From the NCBI RefSeq assembly GCF_000719115.1, contig NZ_JOEA01000003.1, forward strand, positions 310,001 to 374,000: 64,000 nucleotides of DNA, read 5' to 3'. Of the stretch, positions 30,998 through 40,317 are shown piece after piece; position 1 is the first letter of the stretch, and the number at the start of each line of letters is the position of its first letter. The notes beneath the pieces were generated by a model. That model worked only from the letters and a program-made list of their open reading frames with translations. It made no database searches and was not told the origin of the DNA. The position numbers were made by a program, and so were the translations under genes. Origin of the DNA: Lentzea albidocapillata (GTDB lineage: Bacteria > Actinomycetota > Actinomycetes > Mycobacteriales > Pseudonocardiaceae).

Positions 30998-31009
30998 GTA
31001 AGCGGTTAC
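30998..31009. promoter_or_regulatory. LacI-type operator of the sugar operon
   Basis: GTAAGCGGTTAC: GTAA and TTAC arms around a central CG, typical of LacI-family sites, 19 bp upstream of the LacI start and 186 bp upstream of the sugar-binding gene. It differs from the CebR box of Streptomyces (TGGGAGCGCTCCCA). Confidence 0.6.
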
Positions 31010-31079
31010 ATAGACCCTAGGAGCAGCACTTCTCCTAGTCAAACGCCCGCGCGAGTTGATCTGTTTATCGTTTCGTTAC

Positions 31080-31109
31080 TTGACTGGAGGCGTGTAACAC
31101 CGCTGTCAT
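31080..31109 (+). promoter_or_regulatory. Candidate promoter of the sugar import operon
   Basis: TTGACT (31080-31085) and TGTCAT (31104-31109) spaced by 18 nt, 75 bp upstream of the binding-protein ATG. GTTAC and GTAAC half-sites (31075-31079 and around 31094) straddle the -35 and could bind the same repressor as the site at 30998. Confidence 0.45.
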
Positions 31110-31183
31110 AGGCGCCACACAAATCTTCCCGGAGAACCACTTCTCTGGTTGAGCGCGCCCAAAAACCAACGGAGGCCAGGAAA

Positions 31184-32440
31184 ATGCGCCCCAAAGCACT
31201 CGTACTCGGCTGCGCGGCACTGGCGACCGCCGTGGTGCTCAGCGGTTGCGGCAGTGACACCGCGTCCGGCGGCAAGACCAAGCTGACCATCGGGCTGTTC
31301 GGCAACTTCGGGTACGCCGAGCTGCTCAAGGAGTACGCCGCCGCGCACCCGGACGTCGAGATCTCGGACCGCACCGCGTCGTACTCCGACCACCACAAGA
31401 ACCTCGCCGCCCACCTCGCCACCAGCAGCGGCGCCGCCGACATCGAGGCGGTCGACACCGGCTACGTCAACCAGTTCAAGGCCACGCCGGACAAGTTCGT
31501 CGACCTCAACACCAAGGGCGGCGACCAGCTGAAGGACCGCTGGCTCCCGTGGAAGTGGGAGGGCTCGCTCAGCAAGGACGGCAAGCAGATCGGCTACGGC
31601 ACCGACATCGGCGGCCTGGCCATCTGCTACCGCCGCGACCTGCTGCAGAACGCCGGGCTGCCGGCCGACCGCGACCAGGTCGCCGCGCTGTGGCCGACCT
31701 GGCAGGAGTTCATGGCCGCCGGCAAGAAGTTCCAGGAGAAGGCGCCCGAGGGCGTGAAGTGGTTCGACGGCGGTCCGACCGTGCTCAACGCCATCGTCGG
31801 CCAGGCGTCCGTCGGCTACTACGACAAGTCCGACAAGATCGTCGTCGGCGAGAACAAGGAGATCAAGGCGGGCTGGGACCTCGTCGTCGACGGCGTGCAG
31901 TCCGGCCTGTCCTCGAAGCTGCTCTACTCCACGCCCGTCTGGAACACCGGCTTCAAGCAGGGCCAGTTCGCGACCGTGACCTGCCCCGCCTGGCAGATGG
32001 CCAAGATCAAGGACCAGGCCGGTCCGGAGGCCGCCGGCAAGTGGGACGTCACGTCCGTGCCGGGCGGTGGCGGCAACTGGGGCGGCTCGTACCTCACCGT
32101 TCCCAAGTCGGGCAAGAACATCGACAAGGCCGTGGAGCTGGCGGCGTGGCTGACCGCGCCCGAGCAGCAGGCCAAGGTGTTCAAGAGCGCCGGGCTGCTG
32201 CCGTCGATCCCGAAGCTGTACGAGGACCCGTCGATCGTCGACTACAAGAACCCGTACTTCAACGACGCCCCCATCGGCAAGCTGTTCACCGACGCGGCGA
32301 AGAAGCTGAACCCGCAGTACCAGGGTCCGAAGGCGGGCGACATCCAGACCGCGATCGGCAACGCGATGCAGCGCGTCGAGCAGGGCAAGCAGAACGGCGA
32401 GGACTCGTGGCGCCAGTTCGTCGGCGACGTCCAGAAGTGA
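31184..32440 (+). CDS. Sugar ABC transporter substrate-binding lipoprotein (CebE-like)
   Basis: 418 residues. Lipoprotein signal with lipobox LSGC (~19-22), followed by a family 1 solute-binding protein: LTIGLFGNFGYAELLKEYAAAHP, and the Trp/Asp-rich sugar-site region WKWEGSLSKDGKQIGYGTD. It captures an oligosaccharide, probably cellobiose or another beta-glucoside, given the GH1 enzyme at the operon end. ATG 31184 follows GGAGG. First gene of a four-gene operon; the order binding protein, two permeases, beta-glucosidase with a divergent LacI is that of cebEFG-bglC. Confidence 0.9.
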   Translation: MRPKALVLGCAALATAVVLSGCGSDTASGGKTKLTIGLFGNFGYAELLKEYAAAHPDVEISDRTASYSDHHKNLAAHLATSSGAADIEAVDTGYVNQFKATPDKFVDLNTKGGDQLKDRWLPWKWEGSLSKDGKQIGYGTDIGGLAICYRRDLLQNAGLPADRDQVAALWPTWQEFMAAGKKFQEKAPEGVKWFDGGPTVLNAIVGQASVGYYDKSDKIVVGENKEIKAGWDLVVDGVQSGLSSKLLYSTPVWNTGFKQGQFATVTCPAWQMAKIKDQAGPEAAGKWDVTSVPGGGGNWGGSYLTVPKSGKNIDKAVELAAWLTAPEQQAKVFKSAGLLPSIPKLYEDPSIVDYKNPYFNDAPIGKLFTDAAKKLNPQYQGPKAGDIQTAIGNAMQRVEQGKQNGEDSWRQFVGDVQK

Positions 32441-32449
32441 TGCGCTGAC

Positions 32450-33370
32450 ATGGTCTTGATGGACAAGACGGCCAGAAGGCACCGGTGGGACACGAAGTTC
32501 GCGCCGTACGGGTACGTGGCGCCGTACTTCCTGATCTTCGGTGTCTTCGGGCTGTTCCCCCTCCTCTACACGATCTGGGTCTCGCTGCAGGACCGCAACC
32601 TGCTGGAGTCCGAAGCGGCGACCTTCGTGTGGTTCGCCAACTACGCCAAGCTGATGGCGGACCCGTACTTCTGGAACGCCATGGGCAACACGCTCAGCCT
32701 GTGGCTGCTCACCACGGTTCCGCAGATCCTCTTCGCGCTGTTCATCGCGCAGCTGCTCAACCGCAAGGTCCGCACCCGCACGCTGTTCCGGATGGGCGTG
32801 ATCCTGCCGAACATCACCTCGGTGGCGGCGGTCACGATCATCTTCGCGCAGCTGTTCGGCCGGGACTTCGGCCTGGTCAACTGGGTGCTGGAGCTGTTCG
32901 GCGCGGGACAGATCGACTGGCAGGCGGGCACTGCCAGCTCGCACGTCGCCATCGCCGTGATGGTGGTGTGGCGCTGGACCGGCTACCACGCGCTGATCTT
33001 CCTGGCCTCCATGCAGGCGATCCCGTCGACGCTGTACGAGGCGGCCACCCTGGACGGTGCGAACGGCCGTCAGCAGTTCTGGCGCATCACGGTCCCGTTG
33101 CTGCGGCCCCAGATCATCTTCACGACGATCATCGCGACCACCGGCAACATGCGGCTGCTCGCCGAGCCGCTGCTGTTCAACCCCGGCGCCGCGGCCGCGA
33201 CGGGTGGCTCCGACCGGCAGTTCCAGACCGCCGCGCTGTACCTCTACGAGCAGGGCTTCACGAAGTACGACTTCGGCTACAGCTCGTCGATCGCGGTCGT
33301 GCTGGCCATCGCCACCGTCATCGTCGCCGGTCTCGGCTACCTGGCGACCAAACGGATCCGGACGGAGTGA
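32450..33370 (+). CDS. Sugar ABC transporter permease (CebF-like)
   Basis: 306 residues, about six membrane segments (first YVAPYFLIFGVFGLFPLLY, ~25-45). The EAA loop YEAATLDGANGRQQFW (~195-215) contacts the ATPase. It pairs with the next gene to form the membrane channel. It begins 10 bp after the binding-protein gene. No ATPase is encoded in the operon, so a shared MsiK-type ATPase elsewhere is expected. Confidence 0.9.
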   Translation: MVLMDKTARRHRWDTKFAPYGYVAPYFLIFGVFGLFPLLYTIWVSLQDRNLLESEAATFVWFANYAKLMADPYFWNAMGNTLSLWLLTTVPQILFALFIAQLLNRKVRTRTLFRMGVILPNITSVAAVTIIFAQLFGRDFGLVNWVLELFGAGQIDWQAGTASSHVAIAVMVVWRWTGYHALIFLASMQAIPSTLYEAATLDGANGRQQFWRITVPLLRPQIIFTTIIATTGNMRLLAEPLLFNPGAAAATGGSDRQFQTAALYLYEQGFTKYDFGYSSSIAVVLAIATVIVAGLGYLATKRIRTE

Positions 33371-33374
33371 CCCC

Positions 33375-34262
33375 ATGACCGCTGTGCTGGAACGCCCCGC
33401 GCCGGTGCGGCCTGCCGGTCCCGCGACGAGGGCGCGCAGGCTGGCCCGGCGCGTCGGCGGGCCGTGGACCTACGCCGCCCTGATCGCCGTGCTGGCCGGC
33501 TCGGCCTTCCCGGTGTACTGGTCGTTCGTGGTGTCCTCGCAGACACCGGACGCGATCGACAGCGTGCCGCCCGTCCTGGTGCCGGGCGGACACCTCTTCG
33601 CGAACATCGCCCGCGTCTTCGACACCACCGACTTCGCGCTGGCGATGGTGAACTCGATCGTCGTGTCGGGCACCGTGACCATCTCGGTGGTGCTGTTCTC
33701 GACGCTGGCGGGCTTCGCGTTCGCCAAGCTGAAGTTCCGCGGCCGCAACGTGTTGCTGCTGCTCATCATCGGCACACAGGCGATCCCGACCGAGCTCGGC
33801 ATCATCCCGCTCTACATGATGATGGCCGAGTTCGGCTGGGCGGGTGAGATCCACGCGGTGATCGTGCCGGGGCTCGTGACCGCGTTCGGCGTGTTCTTCA
33901 TGCGCCAGTACTTCGAGCGGGCGATCCCGGACGAACTGCTGGAGGCGGGCCGGATGGACGGCTGCCACTCGCTGCGGCTGTTCTGGCACGTCGCGCTGCC
34001 CGCGGCCCGTCCGGCTGCGGCCGTGCTGGGCCTGTTTACGTTCATGCAGGCGTGGAACGACTTCTTCTGGCCCCTGGTCGTCCTCACGCCGGAGAACCCC
34101 ACCGTGCAGACCGCTCTGTCCACTTTGGCCAGTGGCTACACCACCGACTACACACTGGTGCTGACCGCCGCGACGATCGGCACGGTGCCGGTACTGGCCG
34201 TGTTCCTGTTGTTCGGCCGTCAGATCGTCGGCGGCATCATGTCCGGCGCCGTCAAGGGCTGA
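33375..34262 (+). CDS. Sugar ABC transporter permease (CebG-like)
   Basis: 295 residues from ATG 33375, 5 bp after the preceding gene. A basic N-terminal stretch, then about six membrane segments and the EAA loop LEAGRMDGCHSLRLFW (~195-215). Second half of the heterodimeric channel for the beta-glucoside importer. The C-terminus GGIMSGAVKG is the usual short tail of this family. A longer upstream open frame is only overlap with the previous gene. Confidence 0.9.
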   Translation: MTAVLERPAPVRPAGPATRARRLARRVGGPWTYAALIAVLAGSAFPVYWSFVVSSQTPDAIDSVPPVLVPGGHLFANIARVFDTTDFALAMVNSIVVSGTVTISVVLFSTLAGFAFAKLKFRGRNVLLLLIIGTQAIPTELGIIPLYMMMAEFGWAGEIHAVIVPGLVTAFGVFFMRQYFERAIPDELLEAGRMDGCHSLRLFWHVALPAARPAAAVLGLFTFMQAWNDFFWPLVVLTPENPTVQTALSTLASGYTTDYTLVLTAATIGTVPVLAVFLLFGRQIVGGIMSGAVKG

Positions 34263-34281
34263 CTTTCTTTTGGAGACTGCT

Positions 34282-35634
34282 GTGAGCTTTCCGGACGGTT
34301 TTCGCTGGGGCGTGGCGACCTCGGCCTTCCAGATCGAAGGAGCGGCGCGGCTCGACGGCCGCGGTCCGTCCATCTGGGACACCTTCGCCCAGGTGCCCGG
34401 TGCCGTCGCGTCCGGCGACACCGGGGACGTGGCGGCGGACCACTACCACCGCTGGGCCGAGGACATCCAGCTGCTCGCCGGCCTGGGCGTCGACGCCTAC
34501 CGGTTCTCGGTGTCGTGGTCGCGGATCCTGCCCGAGGGGCACGGCAAGGTCGAGCAGCGTGGTCTCGACTTCTACCGGCGGCTCGTCGAGGCGTTGCTGG
34601 GCAAGGGGATCGAGCCCTTCCTGACGCTGTACCACTGGGACCTGCCCCAGGCGCTGGAGGACGAGGGCGGCTGGCGCAACCGCGACACGGCCCACAGGTT
34701 CGCCGACTACGCCGCCATCGTGCACGCGGAACTCGGTGACGTGGTCAGGAAGTGGACCACGCTGAACGAACCGTACTGCTCCTCGATCGTGGGCTACGGC
34801 GAAGGCCGGCACGCCCCCGGCGCGCGCGAAGGTCATGGAGCGCTGGCGGCGGTGCACCATCTCCTGCTGGGTCACGGCCTCGCCGTGCAGTCGATGCGGG
34901 CGAACGGGTTGCCCGAGCAGGAGTTCGGCATCGTGCTCAACCAGTCCCCCGCCGTGCCCGTGACGGACTCGCCCGCCGATGTCGCCGCCGCGAACCGCCA
35001 GGACGTCCTGCTGCGCAGGCAGTTCACGGATCCGCTGTTCGGTTCCGCCTATCCGGACGAGCTGACGTCGATGTTCGGCGACATCAGCGACTTCTCGTTC
35101 CGGCAGGACGGCGACCTGGAGATCATCGGGCAGCCGCTGGGCTACGTCGGCCTCAACTACTACTACCGGCTGCACGTCGCCGACGCACCGCACCGCGAGC
35201 CCGATCCCGCCAAGCGCACGGCGCACGACATCGGCGTCGACACGACGCAACTGCCGGACGTCCCGCGCACCGGTATGGGCTGGCCCGTCGAACCGGCCGG
35301 CATGACGACCGCGCTGGCGGACCTCCAGGCACGGCACCCCGCCCTGCCGCCCGTCTACGTCACCGAGAACGGCTGCGTCTACCCCGACGTGGAAGGCTTC
35401 GAGGACACCGAACGCATCTCCTACCTGCGCGACCACATCGCGGCAGCGCAGGCGGCGGACGTGGACCTGCGTGGCTACTTCTGCTGGTCGCTGCTCGACA
35501 ACTTCGAGTGGGCGCACGGGTACAAGCACCGGTTCGGCCTGGTGCACGTCGACTACCAGACGCTGGAACGCACACCGCGGGCCAGCTTCCACTGGTACCG
35601 CGACTTCATCACCGAGGCACGGCAGGACAGCTGA
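34282..35634 (+). CDS. bglC: GH1 beta-glucosidase
   Basis: 450 residues, the usual GH1 length. Acid/base Glu in TTLNEPY (~160), nucleophile Glu in YVTENGCVY (~360), and the N-terminal FPDGFRWGVATSAFQIEG signature. No signal peptide, so it hydrolyses the imported beta-glucoside (for example cellobiose) inside the cell. GTG 34282 is preferred over TTG 34270 because GGAG lies 6 nt before it. Last gene of the import operon; the stop is 14 bp from the converging crtI stop, with no obvious hairpin between. Confidence 0.94.
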   Translation: MSFPDGFRWGVATSAFQIEGAARLDGRGPSIWDTFAQVPGAVASGDTGDVAADHYHRWAEDIQLLAGLGVDAYRFSVSWSRILPEGHGKVEQRGLDFYRRLVEALLGKGIEPFLTLYHWDLPQALEDEGGWRNRDTAHRFADYAAIVHAELGDVVRKWTTLNEPYCSSIVGYGEGRHAPGAREGHGALAAVHHLLLGHGLAVQSMRANGLPEQEFGIVLNQSPAVPVTDSPADVAAANRQDVLLRRQFTDPLFGSAYPDELTSMFGDISDFSFRQDGDLEIIGQPLGYVGLNYYYRLHVADAPHREPDPAKRTAHDIGVDTTQLPDVPRTGMGWPVEPAGMTTALADLQARHPALPPVYVTENGCVYPDVEGFEDTERISYLRDHIAAAQAADVDLRGYFCWSLLDNFEWAHGYKHRFGLVHVDYQTLERTPRASFHWYRDFITEARQDS

Positions 35635-35648
35635 CCACGGGCCGCTGC

Positions 35649-37112
35649 TCACCGCCCGAGACGCTCGGCCGCCAGCCTGCCCGAGATCAGCGCAGGAGGG
35701 ATGCCGACACCCGGTGTGGTGCCGCTGCCCGCCAGTACGACGTTGCCGTCCCGGAACGGCAGGTTCCCCGGCCGGAACGGACCGGTCTGGCCGAACGTGT
35801 GGGCGGCGGAGAAGGGCGTGCCGGCGGCCTGGCCGTCGCGCGCCCAGTCGTCCGGCGTCACGACCGCGAGCGGTTCGGCGTCGACGAGGAGCTTGCGCGC
35901 CGCCATCTCGTCGACGAGTTCCTCGGCGTAGCGGTGCGCCAGCGCGTCCCAGCGCAGCGGGGCGGCGTCGAGGTTCGGGCAGGGCGCGAGCAGGTACTGC
36001 AGGTGCCTGCCTTCCGGCGCCAGCGCGGGATCGGTCAGGGTGGGCGTGGTGAGCAGCAACGACGGATCGCTCATCAGCCTTCCCTGCCGGATGATCTCGT
36101 CGAAGGTGCCGTTCCACTTGTCGCCGAAGGAGATCGTGTGGTGGGCGAGGTCGTCGGCCACGCGACCGGAGCTGAGGTGCACGACCACGGCGGACGGTGA
36201 CCAGCGCAGGGGCACGACGCGGCGCGGTTCGCCGCGCAGCAGCCGGGTGCTCTGGGCGGGCCCGGTGGCCAGGACGACGGCGTCGCACGGGAACCGGCTG
36301 TCGGCCGTGCGCACCGCGTTCACCCGGTGACCGGTCCGTTCGAGCTCCTCGACCTCGGCGCCGTAGTGGAACAGGACCCCGGCGTCGGCTGCCGCGTCGG
36401 CCAACGCCTGCGGCACAGCGCGCATGCCGCCGCGCGGGAACCACACACCCGCAATGGTGTCCATGTAGGCGATGACGGCATAAGCGGCGAGAGCGTCCTT
36501 CGGTGCGACGCCGGCGTAGAGAGACTGGAAGGTGAAGACGCGCCGGAGGCGGTCGTCGCGCAGAAACCGTCCGACCGCCTTCGCCAGCGAGCCGAAGCCG
36601 CCGAGCCGGGCGAGCCTCACCAGATCGGGACCCACGAGGTCGAGCGGCGAGTCGAAGCTCGCGCCGATGAACCTGTCGCGCTCCACCTCGAACAGCTTCG
36701 TGAGCCACGCCCGCAGGTCGCGGTATCCCTGCGCTTCCCGGTCCCCCGCGAAGTCGCGCACCGCCTGCTCCATGCGGTCCGCGTCGGTGTGCACGTCCAG
36801 CGCCGTGCCGTCGGAGAACGTCGCGCGGTAGGCGGGGTGCAGCGGCAGCAGCTCCAGGTGGTCCTCGCGCTTGTGACCCACCGCGGCGAAGGCGTCGTCC
36901 AGCAGTTCCGGCATCGTCAGCACGGTCGGGCCGGTGTCGATCCGGTGGCCGCCGACGTCGAGCCGGCCCGCAAGCCCGCCGGGGTGCGGGTGTCGTTCGA
37001 GGACCGTCACCTCGTGCCCCGCGCCGCGCAGGTGCAGCGCCGCCGACAGCCCCGAGAGTCCCGCCCCGACCACGACCACCCGGTCCGTGCGGCCTTTCAC
37101 CACGTGCACCAC
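35649..37112 (-). CDS. crtI: Phytoene desaturase
   Basis: 487 residues. FAD motif VVVVGAGLSGLSAALHLRGAG at the N-terminus and LERHPHPGGLAGRLDVGG; C-terminal carotenoid-desaturase signature GNVVLAGSGTTPGVGIPPAL. It introduces double bonds into phytoene to give lycopene, at the membrane. GTG 37112 follows GAGGGGAA. It lies 10 bp after crtE and is co-transcribed with it. Confidence 0.93.
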   Translation of the reverse strand: MVHVVKGRTDRVVVVGAGLSGLSAALHLRGAGHEVTVLERHPHPGGLAGRLDVGGHRIDTGPTVLTMPELLDDAFAAVGHKREDHLELLPLHPAYRATFSDGTALDVHTDADRMEQAVRDFAGDREAQGYRDLRAWLTKLFEVERDRFIGASFDSPLDLVGPDLVRLARLGGFGSLAKAVGRFLRDDRLRRVFTFQSLYAGVAPKDALAAYAVIAYMDTIAGVWFPRGGMRAVPQALADAAADAGVLFHYGAEVEELERTGHRVNAVRTADSRFPCDAVVLATGPAQSTRLLRGEPRRVVPLRWSPSAVVVHLSSGRVADDLAHHTISFGDKWNGTFDEIIRQGRLMSDPSLLLTTPTLTDPALAPEGRHLQYLLAPCPNLDAAPLRWDALAHRYAEELVDEMAARKLLVDAEPLAVVTPDDWARDGQAAGTPFSAAHTFGQTGPFRPGNLPFRDGNVVLAGSGTTPGVGIPPALISGRLAAERLGR

Positions 37113-37122
37113 TGCGTTCCCC

Positions 37123-38199
37123 TCAGGTTGTTCGCGTCACGGCACGGCCGGCGAGGCGCACCAGCTCGTGCCGCACATCGTCGGGTACGGCCGCGCGGTC
37201 CAGCGCCACCATCCCCGTTCCCGCCAGCCTCTCGATGAGCTTCTCCACAGCGGCGACGGCTCCGAGCTCGACGAGCAGTGCGCGCACGTCGTCAACGGTC
37301 CGGTCGCTGACGGTGCCACTTTCCAGGCATCGCCGGAGCAGCCTCTGCGCGGCGGGTTTGCCCTGCGCGCGAGAGAGGGCGATGGACATCAACGGCGTCC
37401 GCTTGCCCTCCCTCAGATCCTCCCCCACCGGTTTCCCGGTGGCAGAGGAGTCACCGAAGACATCGATCAGGTCGTCTCTCAGCTGGAAGGCGACGCCGAT
37501 GTCGTGGCCGTACGAGCGCAGGCAGTCCACGACGTCGTCGTCGGCTCCGGCGAGGGCGGCGCCGAGGTGCAGCGGCCGTTCCACGGTGTAGGCGGCGGTC
37601 TTCAGCGCCGCCACGCGGACGGCGTGCTCCAGCGACTCCTCACGTCGCGCGACGGCGAGGAGGTCGAGGTGCTGTCCCATGATCATCTCAGTCCGCATCG
37701 CCTGCCACGGCCCCCAGGCGCGGCTCAGTGCCTCGGCGGACAGGCCGGCGGTCACCAGCGCGTCGTCCGCCCACGCCAGCGCGAGGTCGCCGACCAGGAT
37801 CGCCGCGGAGTCGCCGTACTGGCGGGCGCTCGCGGCCCACCGTTCCCGCCGGTGCCGCGCCGCGAAGGACTCGTGCACCGACGGCTTGCCCCGCCTGGTC
37901 GCCGAGCGGTCCATCACGTCGTCGTGCACCAGCGCGCAACATTGCAGCAGTTCCAGCGCCACCATCGCCCGCACCACGGCGTCCACCGGCGGCGAGCCGC
38001 CTCCCGCACGCCATCCCCACCACGCGAACGTCGGCCTGATTCTCTTGCCACCGGCGAGGATCAGCTCCCGCAGCTCGGCGGCGAGCTCGGGAGCGAGGTC
38101 CTGCCTGGCGAGCAGGAAGTCGTGCAGTGCGCCGTCGAGCAGGACGCGGAAGTCGTCCACCTGCGACGTGCGAGCGTCCACGCTGGTCAGCAGCGACAT
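37123..38199 (-). CDS. crtE: Geranylgeranyl diphosphate synthase
   Basis: 358 residues. First Asp-rich motif CALVHDDVMD (~95-104) and second FQLRDDLIDVFGD (~240), with GGKRIRP near the N-terminus: a short-chain trans-prenyl transferase. It makes the C20 precursor for phytoene. A small residue pair ahead of the first Asp motif fits a C20 product. ATG 38199 follows GGGGGAACG. Divergent from crtB across 143 bp. Confidence 0.93.
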   Translation of the reverse strand: MSLLTSVDARTSQVDDFRVLLDGALHDFLLARQDLAPELAAELRELILAGGKRIRPTFAWWGWRAGGGSPPVDAVVRAMVALELLQCCALVHDDVMDRSATRRGKPSVHESFAARHRRERWAASARQYGDSAAILVGDLALAWADDALVTAGLSAEALSRAWGPWQAMRTEMIMGQHLDLLAVARREESLEHAVRVAALKTAAYTVERPLHLGAALAGADDDVVDCLRSYGHDIGVAFQLRDDLIDVFGDSSATGKPVGEDLREGKRTPLMSIALSRAQGKPAAQRLLRRCLESGTVSDRTVDDVRALLVELGAVAAVEKLIERLAGTGMVALDRAAVPDDVRHELVRLAGRAVTRTT

Positions 38200-38342
38200 C
38201 GGCGTTCCCCCGGAAGTGGGTCGGTGTTCGGCTTTTCGAGCTAAGCAGCGCGGCAGGGGGTCTGCATGATGAGCGGCGCCGTTGTGCGAAGGGCAACTCG
38301 CGGACTTAGCGTGGAGGAACCTCCTCCGCGAAAGGACCGCTG

Positions 38343-39269
38343 ATGTCGGCTGAACGCGAACTGGACGCCGCGGGTGTCACCGCGCCGGCGTTGCGCGACG
38401 CGTACCGGCGCTGCCGTGAGCTCAACGCACAGCACGGCCGGACCTATTACCTGGCAACCAGGTTGCTCAGCGCGGAGCAACGGCCCGCCGTGCACGCGCT
38501 GTACGGGTTCGCCCGCTGGGTGGACGACGTCGTCGACGACCTCCACAGTGGACCGGACGAGAAGTCCGCCGCGCTGCTGGCGATCGACGGACGGCTCCAG
38601 ACCGCGCTGAGGGACGGGGCGACGGACGACCCGGTGCTGGCGGCGCTGATCGACACCGTGCACCGCTACGACATCCCGGTCCGGCATTTCCAGGACTTCA
38701 TGGAGTCGATGCGAATGGATCTCACCGTCACCGGCTACCCCACATTCGCCGATCTCGAACAGTACGTGCACGGATCCGCCGCCGTGATCGGCCTGCAGGT
38801 GCTGCCGGTGCTCGGCACCAGCGTGCCCCGCGAGGAGGCGGAGCCCGCGGCGGCCGCGCTCGGCGTCGCGTTCCAGCTCACCAACTTCATCCGCGACATC
38901 GGCGAGGACCTCGACCGCGGCCGGGTGTACCTGCCCGCCGACGAGCTCGCGGCGTTCGGCGTCGACCGGGAACGACTGCTGCGCGCACGGGCGGAGGGCA
39001 GGGCCGACCAGCAGGTGCGGGCCGCGCTGCGGGACCAGGTGCGCAGGGCGCGGCAGGTCTACGAGCGGGCCCGGCCGGGCATCGGCATGCTCGCGCCGCG
39101 CTCCAGGCCGTGCGTGCTCACCGCGTACCGGTTGTACGGGCGGATCCTCGACCTCGTCGAACACGCGGACTGCGACGTGCTCTCGCGCCGCGTGGTCGTG
39201 TCGAACGGCAGGCGCCTCGCCGTCGCCCTGCCCGCGCTGGCCAGGGCGGTGTTCGCCCGTGCGGCCTGA
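38343..39269 (+). CDS. crtB: Phytoene synthase
   Basis: 308 residues. YGFARWVDDVVDDL (~55) is the first Asp-rich motif, and TNFIRDIGEDLDRGRVYLPADEL (~180-200) the second: a squalene/phytoene synthase that joins two GGPP into phytoene. ATG 38343 follows AAAGGAC. A TTGTGC hexamer near 38282 and ACTTAG 16 nt later form a candidate promoter, with a GGAGG/CCTCC hairpin between it and the gene. Confidence 0.94.
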   Translation: MSAERELDAAGVTAPALRDAYRRCRELNAQHGRTYYLATRLLSAEQRPAVHALYGFARWVDDVVDDLHSGPDEKSAALLAIDGRLQTALRDGATDDPVLAALIDTVHRYDIPVRHFQDFMESMRMDLTVTGYPTFADLEQYVHGSAAVIGLQVLPVLGTSVPREEAEPAAAALGVAFQLTNFIRDIGEDLDRGRVYLPADELAAFGVDRERLLRARAEGRADQQVRAALRDQVRRARQVYERARPGIGMLAPRSRPCVLTAYRLYGRILDLVEHADCDVLSRRVVVSNGRRLAVALPALARAVFARAA

Positions 39270-40236
39270 GAGGATGCGTGACCGGATCCCGCTGCGGGTC
39301 TACTCCAGCCCGCCGTGGCGCGAGCAGCGGCCGACGTGGCAGGACGCCAAGCCCGCGCTGATCGAGTCGGCGCTCAAGCGCGCGACCGCGCGACCGTCCG
39401 GCAACTGGTTCGTGGCCGGCGCGAGCCGCGACGTCGTGAAGGGCAAACCGTGTGGGCGCACCATCGCGGATCAGGAGGTCGTGCTGTGGCGCGGGCCCCA
39501 CGGCGTGCTCATGGCCGGTTCGGGCTCGTGTCCGCACCTCGGCGCCCCGCTGTGCGACGGAGCCGTGGCCGAGGGCAAGCTGATCTGCCGCTGGCACGGC
39601 CTCGCGCTCGACGGCACGCGGTTCGGCGCCTGGGCGCCGTTCCCCGCGCACGACGACGGCGTGCTGGTGTGGGTCCGCCTCGACCAGGCAGGGGGCGAGG
39701 AACCCCTGTCCGCCCCGGTGCTGCCGGAGCGGCCGCCCGCGGGATCGATCGACGCGGTGGCCACGCTCATCGGCCGCTGCGATCCCGAGGACGTGGTCGC
39801 GAACCGCCTCGACCCGTGGCACGGCGCGTGGTTCCACCCCTACTCGTTCGCGAACCTGCACGTCCTGGAGACCCCGACCGAGTCGGACGACCGCTTCCTG
39901 GTGGAGGTGACGTTCCGGCTCGCCGGCCGCGTCGGTGTCCCCGTCATCGCCGCGTTCACCTGCCCGGAGCCGCGCACCGTCGTGATGCACATCGTCGAGG
40001 GCGAGGGTGAGGGCAGCGTCGTCGAGACGCACGCGACCCCGATCCGCGATGGCCGCACAGCGGTGGTGGAGGCGACCATCGCGCACTCGGAGCGCCCTGG
40101 GTTCGCGCTGGCCAGGCCGGTCGCGGTGGCGTTGCGGCCGGTCATGCGCTGGGCCGCGGCACGGCTGTGGCGCGACGACCTCGCCTACGCCGAACGACGG
40201 TACGAACTACGCCAGAAGGGCCGATTTCCCGACTGA
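39259..40236 (+). CDS. Rieske (2Fe-2S) protein of the carotenoid locus (DUF5914-like)
   Basis: 325 residues. Rieske motif: SCPHLGAPLCDG (~90) and CRWHGLALDG (~112) give two Cys and two His. A ~180-residue C-terminal domain follows (FHPYSFANLHVLETP...), like the DUF5914 extension. The protein resembles the oxygenase component of Rieske enzymes but I see no full non-haem iron site, so its reaction is unknown. GTG 39259 overlaps the crtB stop by 11 nt; ATG 39274 is the alternative. Coupling to crtB implies a role in carotenoid modification. Confidence 0.82.
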   Translation: MRPERMRDRIPLRVYSSPPWREQRPTWQDAKPALIESALKRATARPSGNWFVAGASRDVVKGKPCGRTIADQEVVLWRGPHGVLMAGSGSCPHLGAPLCDGAVAEGKLICRWHGLALDGTRFGAWAPFPAHDDGVLVWVRLDQAGGEEPLSAPVLPERPPAGSIDAVATLIGRCDPEDVVANRLDPWHGAWFHPYSFANLHVLETPTESDDRFLVEVTFRLAGRVGVPVIAAFTCPEPRTVVMHIVEGEGEGSVVETHATPIRDGRTAVVEATIAHSERPGFALARPVAVALRPVMRWAAARLWRDDLAYAERRYELRQKGRFPD

Positions 40237-40246
40237 GCACCCTGAG

Positions 40247-40275
40247 TTGCGTCGTTTCTGAGTCGATTTTACGAT
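40247..40275 (+). promoter_or_regulatory. Promoter of the whiB-merR pair
   Basis: TTGCGT (40247-40252) and TACGAT (40270-40275) with the ideal 17-nt spacer, 42 nt before the whiB ATG. A good housekeeping-type promoter. Confidence 0.6.
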
Positions 40276-40317
40276 GGTGTCCCCATCAACGTCGACTCAC
40301 CGGAGGACGTGCTCGTC

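Noticed and set aside
31106..33376. A 756-codon open frame antisense to the sugar-import genes
   Set aside because: Shadow of CebE/F-like genes; no motif or ribosome site.
34252..36708. An 818-codon open frame antisense to bglC and in another frame of crtI
   Set aside because: It covers two clear genes and has only low-complexity composition.
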